Below are positions 1 through 5,607 of a stretch of 5,607 nucleotides of DNA, piece after piece. The stretch spans positions 1-5,607 of the forward strand of contig JAGVEK010000560.1 of the NCBI GenBank assembly GCA_020058315.1. Reading direction: 5' to 3'. The position numbers and the translations under genes are program-made. Numbering within the stretch: the first letter of the stretch is position 1; each line of letters begins with the position of its first letter. The notes under the pieces were generated by a model. It had not been told where the DNA came from. It was given only the letters and a program-made list of their open reading frames with translations, and searched no databases. This DNA comes from Candidatus Zixiibacteriota bacterium. GTDB taxonomy: Bacteria > Zixibacteria > MSB-5A5 > WJJR01.

Positions 1-41
1 AACACGCCGATGCGCCGCACTTCGTAACGGGTTCTTTCCAT
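1..41 (-). CDS. Start of an unidentified gene (partial, runs off left edge)
   Basis: On the minus strand an ATG at 41-39 opens a frame that stays open to the window edge and encodes MERTRYEVRRIGV. A good Shine-Dalgarno, GGAGG at 50-46, lies 4 nt before the ATG. The start is 38 nt downstream of the yjbQ stop on the same strand, so the two genes are probably co-transcribed. Thirteen residues are too few to assign a family. The R-x-IGV pattern near the N-terminus resembles the beginning of TrmO/UPF0066 tRNA methyltransferases, but this is only a weak suggestion. The start is fairly sure; the product is unknown. Confidence 0.55.
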   Translation of the reverse strand, partial: MERTRYEVRRIGV

Positions 42-79
42 ATTGCCTCCGACGCGTTGCCTATGTGGCCTGGCTACGC

Positions 80-493
80 TCACTCTCCCATGGCCTTGAT
101 AATGATCCGCTTCTTCCGCTGTCCGTCAAACTCGGCGTAATACACACGCTGCCACGGTCCCAAATCGAGCCGTCCTGCGGTGATCGGCACGATCACCTGA
201 TGCCCTACCAGCAGGCTCTTAAGGTGGGCGTCAGCATTGGTTTCTCCGGTTTGATGATGGCGGTAGTCGTCGCGGTGGGGGGCCAGCGACTCGAGCCACA
301 CATCGATATCGTCGATCAGTCCTTCTTCATGGTCATTGATCCAGACCCCCGAAGTAATGTGCATGGCTGAGACCAACACCATGCCTTCATTGATCTTGGC
401 GTTATCCACGACAGCGGCGACATCATCGGTGATGTCGTGATATTCCCGCGTTCGCCGGGTTTCAATGGTCAGGTACTCAGTCTTGCTTTTCAT
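80..493 (-). CDS. yjbQ: YjbQ/UPF0047 family protein
   Basis: This 137-residue protein is full length for the UPF0047/YjbQ family (usually 130-140 aa), a small single-domain fold that forms trimers. Family signatures visible in order are HITSG at 45-49, the ND-x-EEGL stretch at 53-59, the block RHHQTGETNADAHLKSLL at 78-95 followed by GHQ (97-99), and GRLDLGPWQ at 107-115. His45, His79/80, His90 and His98 are the conserved histidines expected to form the metal or ligand pocket. The E. coli homologue has weak thiamine-phosphate synthase activity and is named secondary thiamine-phosphate synthase, but its physiological role is unsettled, and nothing nearby points to thiamine metabolism. The ATG at 493-491 has GGAAGG (505-500) 6 nt upstream. 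The protein is predicted to be cytoplasmic. A second gene follows closely on the same strand. Confidence 0.93.
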   Translation of the reverse strand: MKSKTEYLTIETRRTREYHDITDDVAAVVDNAKINEGMVLVSAMHITSGVWINDHEEGLIDDIDVWLESLAPHRDDYRHHQTGETNADAHLKSLLVGHQVIVPITAGRLDLGPWQRVYYAEFDGQRKKRIIIKAMGE

Positions 494-534
494 CCAACAC
501 CTTCCAGACCAATCAATTGCCCCAACCGACCGAG

Positions 535-562
535 ATTGTCAACTGGTATCGACGAACGTCAA
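535..562 (-). promoter_or_regulatory. Putative sigma70-type promoter for yjbQ
   Basis: On the minus strand TTGACG (562-557) is separated by 16 nt from GACAAT (540-535), matching 5/6 of the -35 and 4/6 of the -10 consensus. Transcription would start near 528, leaving a leader of about 35 nt before the yjbQ ATG, which contains the GGAAGG ribosome site. This is an inference from motif match only. Confidence 0.45.
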
Positions 563-584
563 GACCGGCGACTTTGAGGAATAC

Positions 585-611
585 GGAACCTCTTGACACC
601 AGCCGCGTAGA
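585..611 (+). promoter_or_regulatory. Putative ECF-sigma-like promoter for the PDZ gene
   Basis: GGAAC (585-589), a 16-nt spacer, then CGTAGA (606-611) fits the GGAAC/CGT pattern used by many extracytoplasmic-function sigma factors such as Bacillus SigW/SigX. Transcription would begin near 618, giving a leader of about 45 nt before the ATG at 664. A perfect TTGACA lies inside the spacer (593-598), but no good TATAAT-like box sits 16-18 nt after it, so a sigma70 reading is weaker. The downstream gene encodes an exported PDZ protein, a plausible envelope-stress target, but this is inference. Confidence 0.35.
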
Positions 612-663
612 AAAATCTGCGAATGAATGGGAGTAAACAGGAATCAAGAGGGAGGACATGGTC

Positions 664-1680
664 ATGAAATCGACATTGAGTCTGGCAGGGCGGTTATTGC
701 TGGCGATCCTAATCGTCTCGCTGGCCGTGACATCCGTGGCATCGGGCGCATCGGAACAGAAGCGTGATGATTCCAAGGGATGGCTGGGAATATACATCCA
801 GAAGATCGATCAGGATCTGAAGGAATCGGAGAAGCTGCCGTCAACGGAAGGGATCTACGTGGTGGGAGTGATGAAGGACTCTCCCGCAAAGAAAGCCGGG
901 GTTCTGAAGGGGGATGTCATCCTGCAATTCGATGGTCGGGAGGTCAAGTCGGTCCGCGGTTTGACCCGGGATATCGAGGACTGCAAGCCTGGGGACACGA
1001 AGACCCTTGTGATCCAACGTGATGGGGACAAGAAGACGGTGAAAATCGCGATCGGAGAGGGATCATCCGAAGGGGAGTTTTCGTGGACGGACGATGGCAG
1101 TATCGCGCCCCTGCCAGAGATTCCGGACATTGATATGGTTCCGCCGGATCAGCCTCACGCGTCCGCGTTTTCACTGGGGCAGCTTTCCAATTCTCGGGTT
1201 GGCGTGGCGCTGTATGAGGTCTCCGACCAATTGGCCGAGTACTTCGGGGCCAAGAATGGCGGGGCATTAATCAACGAAGTGATCAAGGATGGTCCCGCCG
1301 ATAAAGCCGGGCTCAAGGCGGGGGATGTAATCGTTCAGGTAGATCACAAGCCAGTCGAGGACGTCGCAGATATTCGCAAGAAGATTCAGAAGAAGGACGG
1401 TGGGGATGTGGCGACCATCACCGTCCTGCGCCGGGGGAATGAAGAGAAGACGGTTGATGTGACGGTCGAGGAATCGGATACGTGGTCCGGGATCGGCGAC
1501 CATCGGTTCTTCCGCGCTCGTCCGTACACTGCCCGTCCGATGCCGGGTGAGCCGGGCCCCGCCATGAGGCGGGCACAACGCGCTTTCCGCGGTTCTCAGG
1601 AGGATCTTCGCGAAGAAATGGACAAGCTTCGGGAAGAGATGGATGCATTGAGGAAGGAACTCAGAGAGAAGGGGAAGTAG
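664..1680 (+). CDS. Exported tandem-PDZ protein with C-terminal coiled coil, no protease domain
   Basis: The product is 338 residues from the ATG at 664. That start is preferred because GGAGG (651-655) lies 8 nt before it and only 2 nt before the in-frame ATG at 658. Residues 1-29 form a Sec signal peptide: a basic start, a hydrophobic core LLLAILIVSLAV (11-22) and probable cleavage after SGA (27-29). No lipobox cysteine is present. Two PDZ domains follow, at about 39-132 and 178-270. Each carries the typical SPAKKAGVLKGDVILQFDG-like turn (73-91; GPADKAGLKAGDVIVQVD at 210-227). A proline-rich linker leads to a charged C-terminal helix with hydrophobic residues at 315, 319, 322, 326, 329 and 333, a perfect 4-3 heptad coiled coil. 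The PDZ arrangement recalls HtrA/DegP, but the trypsin-like catalytic domain is absent. It is therefore probably a periplasmic scaffold or adaptor that binds peptide termini and oligomerises. Its exact function is unknown. It is transcribed away from yjbQ and converges on glnS. Confidence 0.88.
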   Translation: MKSTLSLAGRLLLAILIVSLAVTSVASGASEQKRDDSKGWLGIYIQKIDQDLKESEKLPSTEGIYVVGVMKDSPAKKAGVLKGDVILQFDGREVKSVRGLTRDIEDCKPGDTKTLVIQRDGDKKTVKIAIGEGSSEGEFSWTDDGSIAPLPEIPDIDMVPPDQPHASAFSLGQLSNSRVGVALYEVSDQLAEYFGAKNGGALINEVIKDGPADKAGLKAGDVIVQVDHKPVEDVADIRKKIQKKDGGDVATITVLRRGNEEKTVDVTVEESDTWSGIGDHRFFRARPYTARPMPGEPGPAMRRAQRAFRGSQEDLREEMDKLREEMDALRKELREKGK

Positions 1681-1760
1681 GGAGACAATCGGGCCGCGAC
1701 GCGCGGCCACACAATCGCCTGGTGTCTCCAGCAGGCGAAATCTCCAACCCGGCGGCCGGG
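1681..1760. terminator. Inverted-repeat-rich convergent intergenic region, possible bidirectional terminator
   Basis: Between the converging PDZ gene and glnS stops lie several perfect inverted repeats: GGCCGCG/CGCGGCC with a 3-nt loop (1692-1708); GGAGACA (1681-1687) with TGTCTCC (1723-1729), enclosing the first; TCGCCTG (1715-1721) with CAGGCGA (1732-1738); and CCCGG/CCGGG around CGG (1748-1760). The second and third overlap and would compete. No strong T-tract follows on either strand, so intrinsic termination is uncertain; the structures could instead protect mRNA 3' ends. The remaining bases up to the glnS stop hold only the palindrome TCGGCCGA (1771-1778). Confidence 0.45.
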
Positions 1761-1810
1761 CCAATTAGGCTCGGCCGACGGCGTTTCTTGACTTCATGTT
1801 GATGCCGAAT

Positions 1811-3565
1811 TCAGGATGTTGCGTGGACCTTCTGCATCTTCGCCCACGAATCGCGCAGCGAGACCGTGCGATTGAACACAGGGCGGCCCGGAGCGGAATC
1901 GACCTGATCAACGCAGAAGTAGCCGTGTCTCAAGAACTGATACCGGTCGCCGGGCTTCGCATTGGCAAGGCTCGGCTCGAGCCGGCAATCCGTCAGAGTT
2001 TCCAGAGAGTTTGGATTGAGATTCGCTCTGAAATCTTCCCCCTCCTCTGGATCCTCTTTGTCGAATAGGTAGTCGTAGAGGCGGACCGTGGCTGTGATCG
2101 CGTGCACAGCCGACACCCAGTGCAACGTCCCCTTGACAACACGTCCGTCCGGCGTGCCGCCGCCGCGCGATTCGGAATCATACGTGCAATGCACTTCGAT
2201 CACCTCACCCGTCTGGTTGTCTTTGACGATGTTCTGGCAGGTGACGTAGTAGGCGTGCTTGAGCCGTACTTCCTTACCCGGAGCGAGGCGGAAAAATCCC
2301 TTGGGCGGGTCTTCCCGGAAGTCATCGCGTTCGATGTACAGAACCCGTGAGAACGGCACCTTGCGCGTGCCGCTGCCGGGGTTCTCAGGATTGTTGACAG
2401 CGTCGAGTTTCTCAGTCTGACCCTCCGGGTAGTTGTCGACGACCAGCTTCAGAGGACGGAGCACGGCCATGACCCGCGGCGCACGCAGGTTCAAATCCTC
2501 CCGCTGGCAGTGTTCGAGAAGTGCCACACTAACCATGCTGTCTCGCTTGGCCACACCGATGCGGTCGCAGAAATCGCGAATTGCTTCCGGCGTGAAACCG
2601 CGACGCCGCAGCCCGGCAATGGTCGGCATGCGGGGGTCGTCCCAGCCGGACACATGACCCTCCTCAACCAGATTCAAGAGTTTCCGCTTGCTCATCAGCG
2701 TGTAGGTGAGCGCCAGCCGCGCGAACTCGATCTGCTGAGGATGGTAAACGCCCAGTTGGTCCAAGTACCAGTCGTAGAGGGGACGATGGTCTTCGAATTC
2801 CAAGGTGCAGATGGAATGAGTGATCTTCTCGATGGAATCGGAAAGGCCGTGCGCGAAATCGTACATCGGGTAGATGAACCACTTGTCACCGGTGTTGTGA
2901 TGTGTCTCGTGCTTGATTCGGTAGATGACCGGATCGCGCAGGTTCACATTCCCGGAGGACATGTCAATCTTCGCCCGCAGGACACGTGAACCGTCCGGGA
3001 ATTCTCCAGCGCGCATGCGCGCGAACAGATCAAGATTCTCTGCGACCGGACGGTTACGATGCGGGCTTTCCCGTCCGGGGTCCTTAAGTGTGCCGCGATA
3101 CTCGCGGATCTCGTCGGAACTCAGGTCGTCGACGTACGCCCTGCCGTCCTTGATGAGCTGCACGGCGAATTCGTAGAACTGCTCGAAGTAATCCGATGCA
3201 TGAAAGAGCTTGTCGCCCCAGTCAAAGCCCAGCCAGCGGACATCCCGCTTGATCGCCTCGGTGTATTCGACATCCTCCTTGCTGGGATTGGTGTCGTCGA
3301 AGCGCAGGTGGGTGACGCCCTTGTTCTCCATCGCGATACCAAAATTGAGGCAAATCGACTTGGCATGGCCGATGTGCAGATAGCCGTTGGGTTCCGGCGG
3401 GAAACGTGTCACGACTCGGCCGTCATACTTGTTCGTGCGGAGATCATCTTCGACGATGTCACGGATGAAATTGGACCCCCGCACCGGACCACCCGTGGCG
3501 GCTTCGGGGCCTACCTTTCTTTCCGTCTTCCCGCTCTCGTTCGGTTCCGGGCTCTCTGATTTCAT
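1811..3565 (-). CDS. glnS: Glutaminyl-tRNA synthetase
   Basis: GlnRS joins glutamine to tRNA-Gln with ATP in the cytoplasm; it is a class I aminoacyl-tRNA synthetase. From the ATG at 3565 the protein has 584 residues, a little longer than E. coli GlnRS (about 554). The class I signatures are FPPEPNGYLHIGHAKS at 55-70 (HIGH at 64-67) and MSKRK at 291-295 (the KMSKS loop). GlnRS-specific stretches match the E. coli enzyme closely: RFDDTNP (88-94), YVDDL (144-148), IREYRGTL (153-160), IYPMYDFAHG (231-240), THSICTLEF (249-257) and GWDDPRMPT (307-315). These distinguish it from GltX. Residues from about 360 onward form the beta-barrel anticodon-binding part. Residues 1-30 are a polar, poorly conserved lead-in. 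A TTG start at 3589 would add 8 residues but has no ribosome site; the ATG at 3565 has GGAG (3573-3570) 4 nt upstream. Its presence implies direct Gln-tRNA charging rather than sole reliance on a Glu-tRNA amidotransferase. Confidence 0.97.
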   Translation of the reverse strand: MKSESPEPNESGKTERKVGPEAATGGPVRGSNFIRDIVEDDLRTNKYDGRVVTRFPPEPNGYLHIGHAKSICLNFGIAMENKGVTHLRFDDTNPSKEDVEYTEAIKRDVRWLGFDWGDKLFHASDYFEQFYEFAVQLIKDGRAYVDDLSSDEIREYRGTLKDPGRESPHRNRPVAENLDLFARMRAGEFPDGSRVLRAKIDMSSGNVNLRDPVIYRIKHETHHNTGDKWFIYPMYDFAHGLSDSIEKITHSICTLEFEDHRPLYDWYLDQLGVYHPQQIEFARLALTYTLMSKRKLLNLVEEGHVSGWDDPRMPTIAGLRRRGFTPEAIRDFCDRIGVAKRDSMVSVALLEHCQREDLNLRAPRVMAVLRPLKLVVDNYPEGQTEKLDAVNNPENPGSGTRKVPFSRVLYIERDDFREDPPKGFFRLAPGKEVRLKHAYYVTCQNIVKDNQTGEVIEVHCTYDSESRGGGTPDGRVVKGTLHWVSAVHAITATVRLYDYLFDKEDPEEGEDFRANLNPNSLETLTDCRLEPSLANAKPGDRYQFLRHGYFCVDQVDSAPGRPVFNRTVSLRDSWAKMQKVHATS

Positions 3566-3862
3566 GACTCTCCAGTTGTTCGATTTCAAAGGAGGAAGAA
3601 GTCAAACTCCCCCTCCCGCATTCAAGCGATTCCGGCATTTGACCTTGTATCATGGCCGGAGTACTCAATTTAGCGCATCCCATCGGCACCTTCAATCCAA
3701 ATGCGAGGCAATCCCCCACGATCCCCCGGGAATCACCACGTTCAGGAGAACGACGGCCCGAGAGCAACACGGAGCATTCCACCTTTCGTTCACCGCAGCG
3801 GCGGGGGCATCTGGGCACATCGTCGTGGAGGCGCCAGAGGTCGCTTGGAGTCAATCCGCGTT
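3566..3862. other. Divergent intergenic region between glnS and asnA, no gene recognised
   Basis: This stretch separates two divergent genes and is unusually long for such a compact region. Short open frames cross it on both strands, but none has a ribosome site with a sensible start, a recognisable product or convincing codon bias. No tRNA, T-box core, riboswitch core or CRISPR-like repeat was recognised by eye. Weak plus-strand TTGACC-N17-TACTCA (3639-3667) and the palindrome GAGTACTC (3659-3666) are present but unconvincing. The glnS promoter must lie here, yet no minus-strand sequence stands out. The glnS leader contains CCTCCTTT (3595-3588 on the minus strand), identical to a typical 16S anti-Shine-Dalgarno tail. 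Confidence 0.5.
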
Positions 3863-3891
3863 TTGACAGGAGAGCAGGCCGGGGGTATTGA
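3863..3891 (+). promoter_or_regulatory. Putative sigma70 promoter for asnA
   Basis: A perfect TTGACA (3863-3868), a 17-nt spacer and TATTGA (3886-3891) make a good vegetative promoter. Transcription would begin near 3898, with a leader of about 65 nt to the GTG at 3964. A second perfect TTGACA starts at 3888, overlapping the first -10. With an 18-nt spacer it could use the weak box AATCTT (3912-3917), so two staggered starts 25 bp apart are possible. This is inference from motif match. Confidence 0.5.
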
Positions 3892-3907
3892 CAAACCAGT
3901 GGAGATT

Positions 3908-3921
3908 CGCCAATCTTGGCG
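3908..3921. repeat. Perfect inverted repeat before asnA, operator-like
   Basis: CGCCAA (3908-3913), a 2-nt centre TC, then TTGGCG (3916-3921) form a perfect palindrome. A second palindrome, TGGCGCCA (3917-3924), overlaps its right arm. The site lies about 10 nt after the predicted start of the main asnA promoter and overlaps the -10 of the alternative one, a position suited to a repressor. It could also be a small RNA hairpin in the asnA leader. No regulator is encoded in the window. Confidence 0.35.
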
Positions 3922-3963
3922 CCACTTGTGAGGTAGGTGCACAAGAGAAAGGAAGACGAGACG

Positions 3964-5094
3964 GTGGCAGACAAGAAAGCAGACTTGGCGGGACCCGGTA
4001 TCGGCAATTACGAAGACCTGGAGAAAGTCCTGCCCAATGACTACAACTCGCTGCTGAGCCCGGCGGATACGCAGAGGGCAATCACGGCAGCCAAGAACTC
4101 GATCGAGGAAGGCCTCTGCCGGGAGCTCAACCTCATCCGGGTTGAGGTTCCGCTGATCGTAGACGTGGAAAGCGGGGTCAACGACTACCTGGATCGGGAT
4201 GGCTCACGCACCCCCATCGGATTCCACATCTCCAATGATTACGACAAGCATCCGGTTGACGCGCAGGTCGTGCAGGCAGCGACCAAGTGGAAACGGATGG
4301 CCCTGAAGCAGTTCGGGATGAAACCCGGCGAGGGCCTCTACACCGACATGCGGGCCGTGCGCAAGGACTACTTCCTCGACCACGATCATTCGGCATACGT
4401 GGATCAGTGGGATTGGGAGCTCGTGATCACTCCCGAACAGCGCACCCTGGCCTACCTGACTCAGGTCGTGGAGAAGCTCTGGAAGGTTCTTCGAGGCGCT
4501 GAGGCCCATGTCCAGAAGCTGTTCCCGCAGTTGAAGACGGACAAGTATCCCAATTTGCCCGAGAAACTGACGTTTATCCACGCCGAGGACCTTTTGGCCA
4601 AGTTCCCCGACCTGCCGCGCAAGCAGCGTGAGACGGCAATTCTGCAGGAATGCCCGGCGGTCTTTATCTACGGCATCGGCTGGACCCTCCAGGATGGCTA
4701 CCCGCACGAACTCCGGGCGGCTGACTACGACGACTGGGTAACCGAAACCAAGTCCAAAGATGGCAAGCCGATGCACGGACTCAATGGAGATATCTTGGTC
4801 TGGAATTCGGTAACCAAGCGCCGCCATGAGCTGTCATCCATGGGCGTCCGTGTTACCGCTGAGACGCTCAGGAAGCAATTGGAACTCACCAACCAGCTCG
4901 ACTTCCTCAAGATGCCCTATCATCAGGCGATTTTGAAAAACGAGATCCCCCTGAGTATCGGCGGAGGTATCGGGCAGTCGCGCACATACATGTATTTGCT
5001 AAACAAGGCGCATCTTGGCGAGTGCAGTGTCACCGTCTGGCCGAAGATCCTAAAAGACATCTGCGCAAAGAAAAGGATCTACGTTTTGGAGTAG
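3964..5094 (+). CDS. asnA: Aspartate--ammonia ligase (asparagine synthetase A)
   Basis: AsnA makes asparagine from aspartate, ammonia and ATP, releasing AMP and pyrophosphate. It is a cytoplasmic dimer related to the class II aminoacyl-tRNA synthetase core of AspRS/AsnRS. Conserved blocks along the 376-residue product are ATKWKRMALKQF (106-117), GEGLYTDMRA (122-131), YVDQWDWE (145-152), RAADYDDW (251-258), GLNGDILVWN (272-281), ELSSMGVRV (289-297) and GGGIGQSR (333-340), the last being the class II motif 3 ATP-binding arginine. All match the E. coli enzyme. The protein exceeds E. coli AsnA (330 aa), mainly by a lead-in of about 25 residues and a short basic C-terminal tail. The GTG at 3964 is chosen because AAAGGA (3948-3953) lies about 10 nt upstream. 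An in-frame GTG at 3937 would add nine residues, but GAGGT sits only 2 nt before it. A strong terminator follows the stop, so it is probably monocistronic. Confidence 0.96.
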   Translation: MADKKADLAGPGIGNYEDLEKVLPNDYNSLLSPADTQRAITAAKNSIEEGLCRELNLIRVEVPLIVDVESGVNDYLDRDGSRTPIGFHISNDYDKHPVDAQVVQAATKWKRMALKQFGMKPGEGLYTDMRAVRKDYFLDHDHSAYVDQWDWELVITPEQRTLAYLTQVVEKLWKVLRGAEAHVQKLFPQLKTDKYPNLPEKLTFIHAEDLLAKFPDLPRKQRETAILQECPAVFIYGIGWTLQDGYPHELRAADYDDWVTETKSKDGKPMHGLNGDILVWNSVTKRRHELSSMGVRVTAETLRKQLELTNQLDFLKMPYHQAILKNEIPLSIGGGIGQSRTYMYLLNKAHLGECSVTVWPKILKDICAKKRIYVLE

Positions 5095-5123
5095 ACCTGC
5101 GGTACGAGCGATCTCCAGAAATG

Positions 5124-5158
5124 AGGGGTCCGGGGCGATGTCCCAGGACCCCTTTATT
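5124..5158 (+). terminator. Intrinsic terminator of asnA
   Basis: AGGGGTCC (5124-5131) pairs with GGACCCCT (5146-5153). After one G-A mismatch, GGG (5133-5135) pairs with CCC (5142-5144) around a 6-nt loop. The stem is followed by TTTATT. It begins 30 nt after the asnA stop, as expected for a Rho-independent terminator, and separates asnA from the fragment downstream. Confidence 0.85.
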
Positions 5159-5280
5159 CGTGGTGCCCCGCTCGCATTTCGTCAGCGGTTTCCCGAGCCT
5201 CCGGATCCTCGACCGGGGTACGGCACCAAACACGTGCTGTTCCCGCTAGGGATTATGCGCACCGCGGCAGCCAAGACGCG

Positions 5281-5502
5281 ATGGCGATCGTGATTGTCCC
5301 GCGCACCGACATGCTCCCCGACTTCGCCTACATCAAACTGGCATGGGCGCTCGGTCAGACCAACGACCTGGCGAAAGTCAAAGAGCTGATAGTGACTCCG
5401 GTCTGCGGCGAGATCGCCGACCGGGAGCCGTACAATGGCTACTTAGTCTTTCAGGGCGGTATCCCCGAAGTCGAAGATTTCTTGCGGACGTTTCATAAGT
5501 AA
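5281..5502 (+). CDS. C-terminal fragment of an asparaginase/GatD-family protein, probable gene remnant
   Basis: The frame encodes 73 residues from an ATG at 5281. Residues 10-33 (TDMLPDFAYIKL, then AWALGQTNDLAK) resemble the C-terminal part of type I L-asparaginases and archaeal GatD, where a DM(L/T)PE-A-x-x-KL-MW-LG segment is typical. The similarity seems to continue in frame upstream of the ATG to about 5251 (YAHRGSQDA), where no start codon exists back to the stop at 5122-5124. No Shine-Dalgarno precedes the ATG, and the asnA terminator lies in between. The catalytic asparaginase residues belong to the N-terminal domain of about 200 residues, which is absent. The fragment could not be an active enzyme. 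It still shows G/C-rich third positions, so decay may be recent. It is most likely a truncated pseudogene; a real small protein starting here is less likely. Confidence 0.5.
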   Translation: MAIVIVPRTDMLPDFAYIKLAWALGQTNDLAKVKELIVTPVCGEIADREPYNGYLVFQGGIPEVEDFLRTFHK

Positions 5503-5556
5503 TATTGATTTCCCCTCGCCCTGTGGGCGAACCACTTTCACAAGCAGAGGGACGCC

Positions 5557-5607
5557 ATGCGCCGTGCACTCCAACTTCTTTCGATGATCAGTCTGGTCTT
5601 TGTGTGG
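5557..5607 (+). CDS. Start of an exported protein (partial, runs off right edge)
   Basis: An ATG at 5557 follows GAGG (5547-5550) at a 6-nt spacing. The 17 visible codons, MRRALQLLSMISLVFVW, give two arginines then a hydrophobic run, the start of a Sec signal peptide or membrane anchor. The frame is open to the edge. The product cannot be identified. It begins 54 nt after the asparaginase-like fragment on the same strand; a small perfect hairpin TCGCCC/GGGCGA (5516-5530) lies between them. Confidence 0.55.
   Translation, partial: MRRALQLLSMISLVFVW

Noticed and set aside
1267..1764. 165-codon minus-strand open frame opposite the PDZ gene
   Set aside because: Overlaps the well-supported PDZ gene entirely on the other strand and extends only into the hairpin-rich gap.
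2510..2989. 159-codon plus-strand open frame opposite glnS
   Set aside because: Antisense shadow of glnS; no family resemblance.
3059..3559. 166-codon plus-strand open frame opposite glnS
   Set aside because: It lies wholly antisense to the conserved glnS, has no recognisable product or ribosome site, and is explained by GC-rich codon shadowing.
3588..3596. Perfect plus-strand AAAGGAGGA as a ribosome site
   Set aside because: No ATG, GTG or TTG opens a frame at a workable distance downstream.
3387..3866. Plus-strand open frame spanning the glnS start and the intergenic region
   Set aside because: Half is antisense to glnS; the rest is low in recognisable protein character and has no ribosome site.
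3566..3963. T-box or amino-acid riboswitch for asnA or glnS
   Set aside because: No T-box core sequence or specifier stem and terminator pair could be found by eye; the promoter sits too close to asnA for a full T-box leader.
3459..4007. Minus-strand 182-codon open frame across the intergenic region
   Set aside because: It overlaps the starts of both glnS and asnA, and its translation resembles no known family.
5162..5292. Second open frame before the asparaginase fragment as a frameshifted N-terminal part
   Set aside because: Its translation is proline- and arginine-rich and shows no asparaginase motifs, so a simple frameshift does not restore the missing domain.
5516..5530. TCGCCC/GGGCGA hairpin as a terminator
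   Set aside because: The stem is only 6 bp and no T-tract follows; it may be incidental.

Overview
This 5.6 kb window is bacterial chromosomal DNA of moderately high GC. It is gene-dense, with short housekeeping genes, ordinary Shine-Dalgarno sites and ATG/GTG starts. The taxon cannot be fixed from the sequence. A periplasmic PDZ protein with a Sec signal peptide and a second signal-peptide start at the right edge suggest a Gram-negative-type envelope. The combination of a direct-charging glutaminyl-tRNA synthetase (GlnRS) and an ammonia-dependent asparagine synthetase (AsnA) is known in several Gram-negative lineages but does not identify one.

Left block (1-493, minus strand): a YjbQ/UPF0047-family gene is followed 38 nt downstream by the start of another gene that runs off the left edge. 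The two are probably an operon, read from a sigma70-like promoter at 535-562. Divergent from it, on the plus strand, is a 338-residue exported protein with two PDZ domains and a C-terminal coiled coil but no protease domain. Its upstream region carries an ECF-sigma-like GGAAC-N16-CGTAGA match.

Centre (1681-3963): the PDZ gene converges on glnS (minus strand). The 130-bp gap between them is full of GC-rich inverted repeats that may serve as a bidirectional terminator. Upstream of glnS lies a long divergent intergenic region of nearly 400 bp. No convincing gene was found in it. It ends in a TTGACA-N17-TATTGA promoter and a perfect CGCCAA-TC-TTGGCG inverted repeat just before asnA.

Right block (3964-5607, plus strand): asnA (aspartate--ammonia ligase) ends at a strong intrinsic terminator. 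After it comes a 73-codon open frame that resembles only the C-terminal end of type I asparaginase/GatD proteins and lacks a ribosome site. It is most likely the remnant of an asparaginase gene. The first 17 codons of an exported protein close the window.

Functionally, glnS and asnA are both amide amino-acid housekeeping genes: one charges tRNA-Gln, the other makes asparagine. The asparaginase remnant would have opposed AsnA. I see no clear new biological system here. The points most worth checking are the asparaginase remnant, the putative ECF promoter on the protease-less PDZ gene, and the operator-like repeat before asnA.
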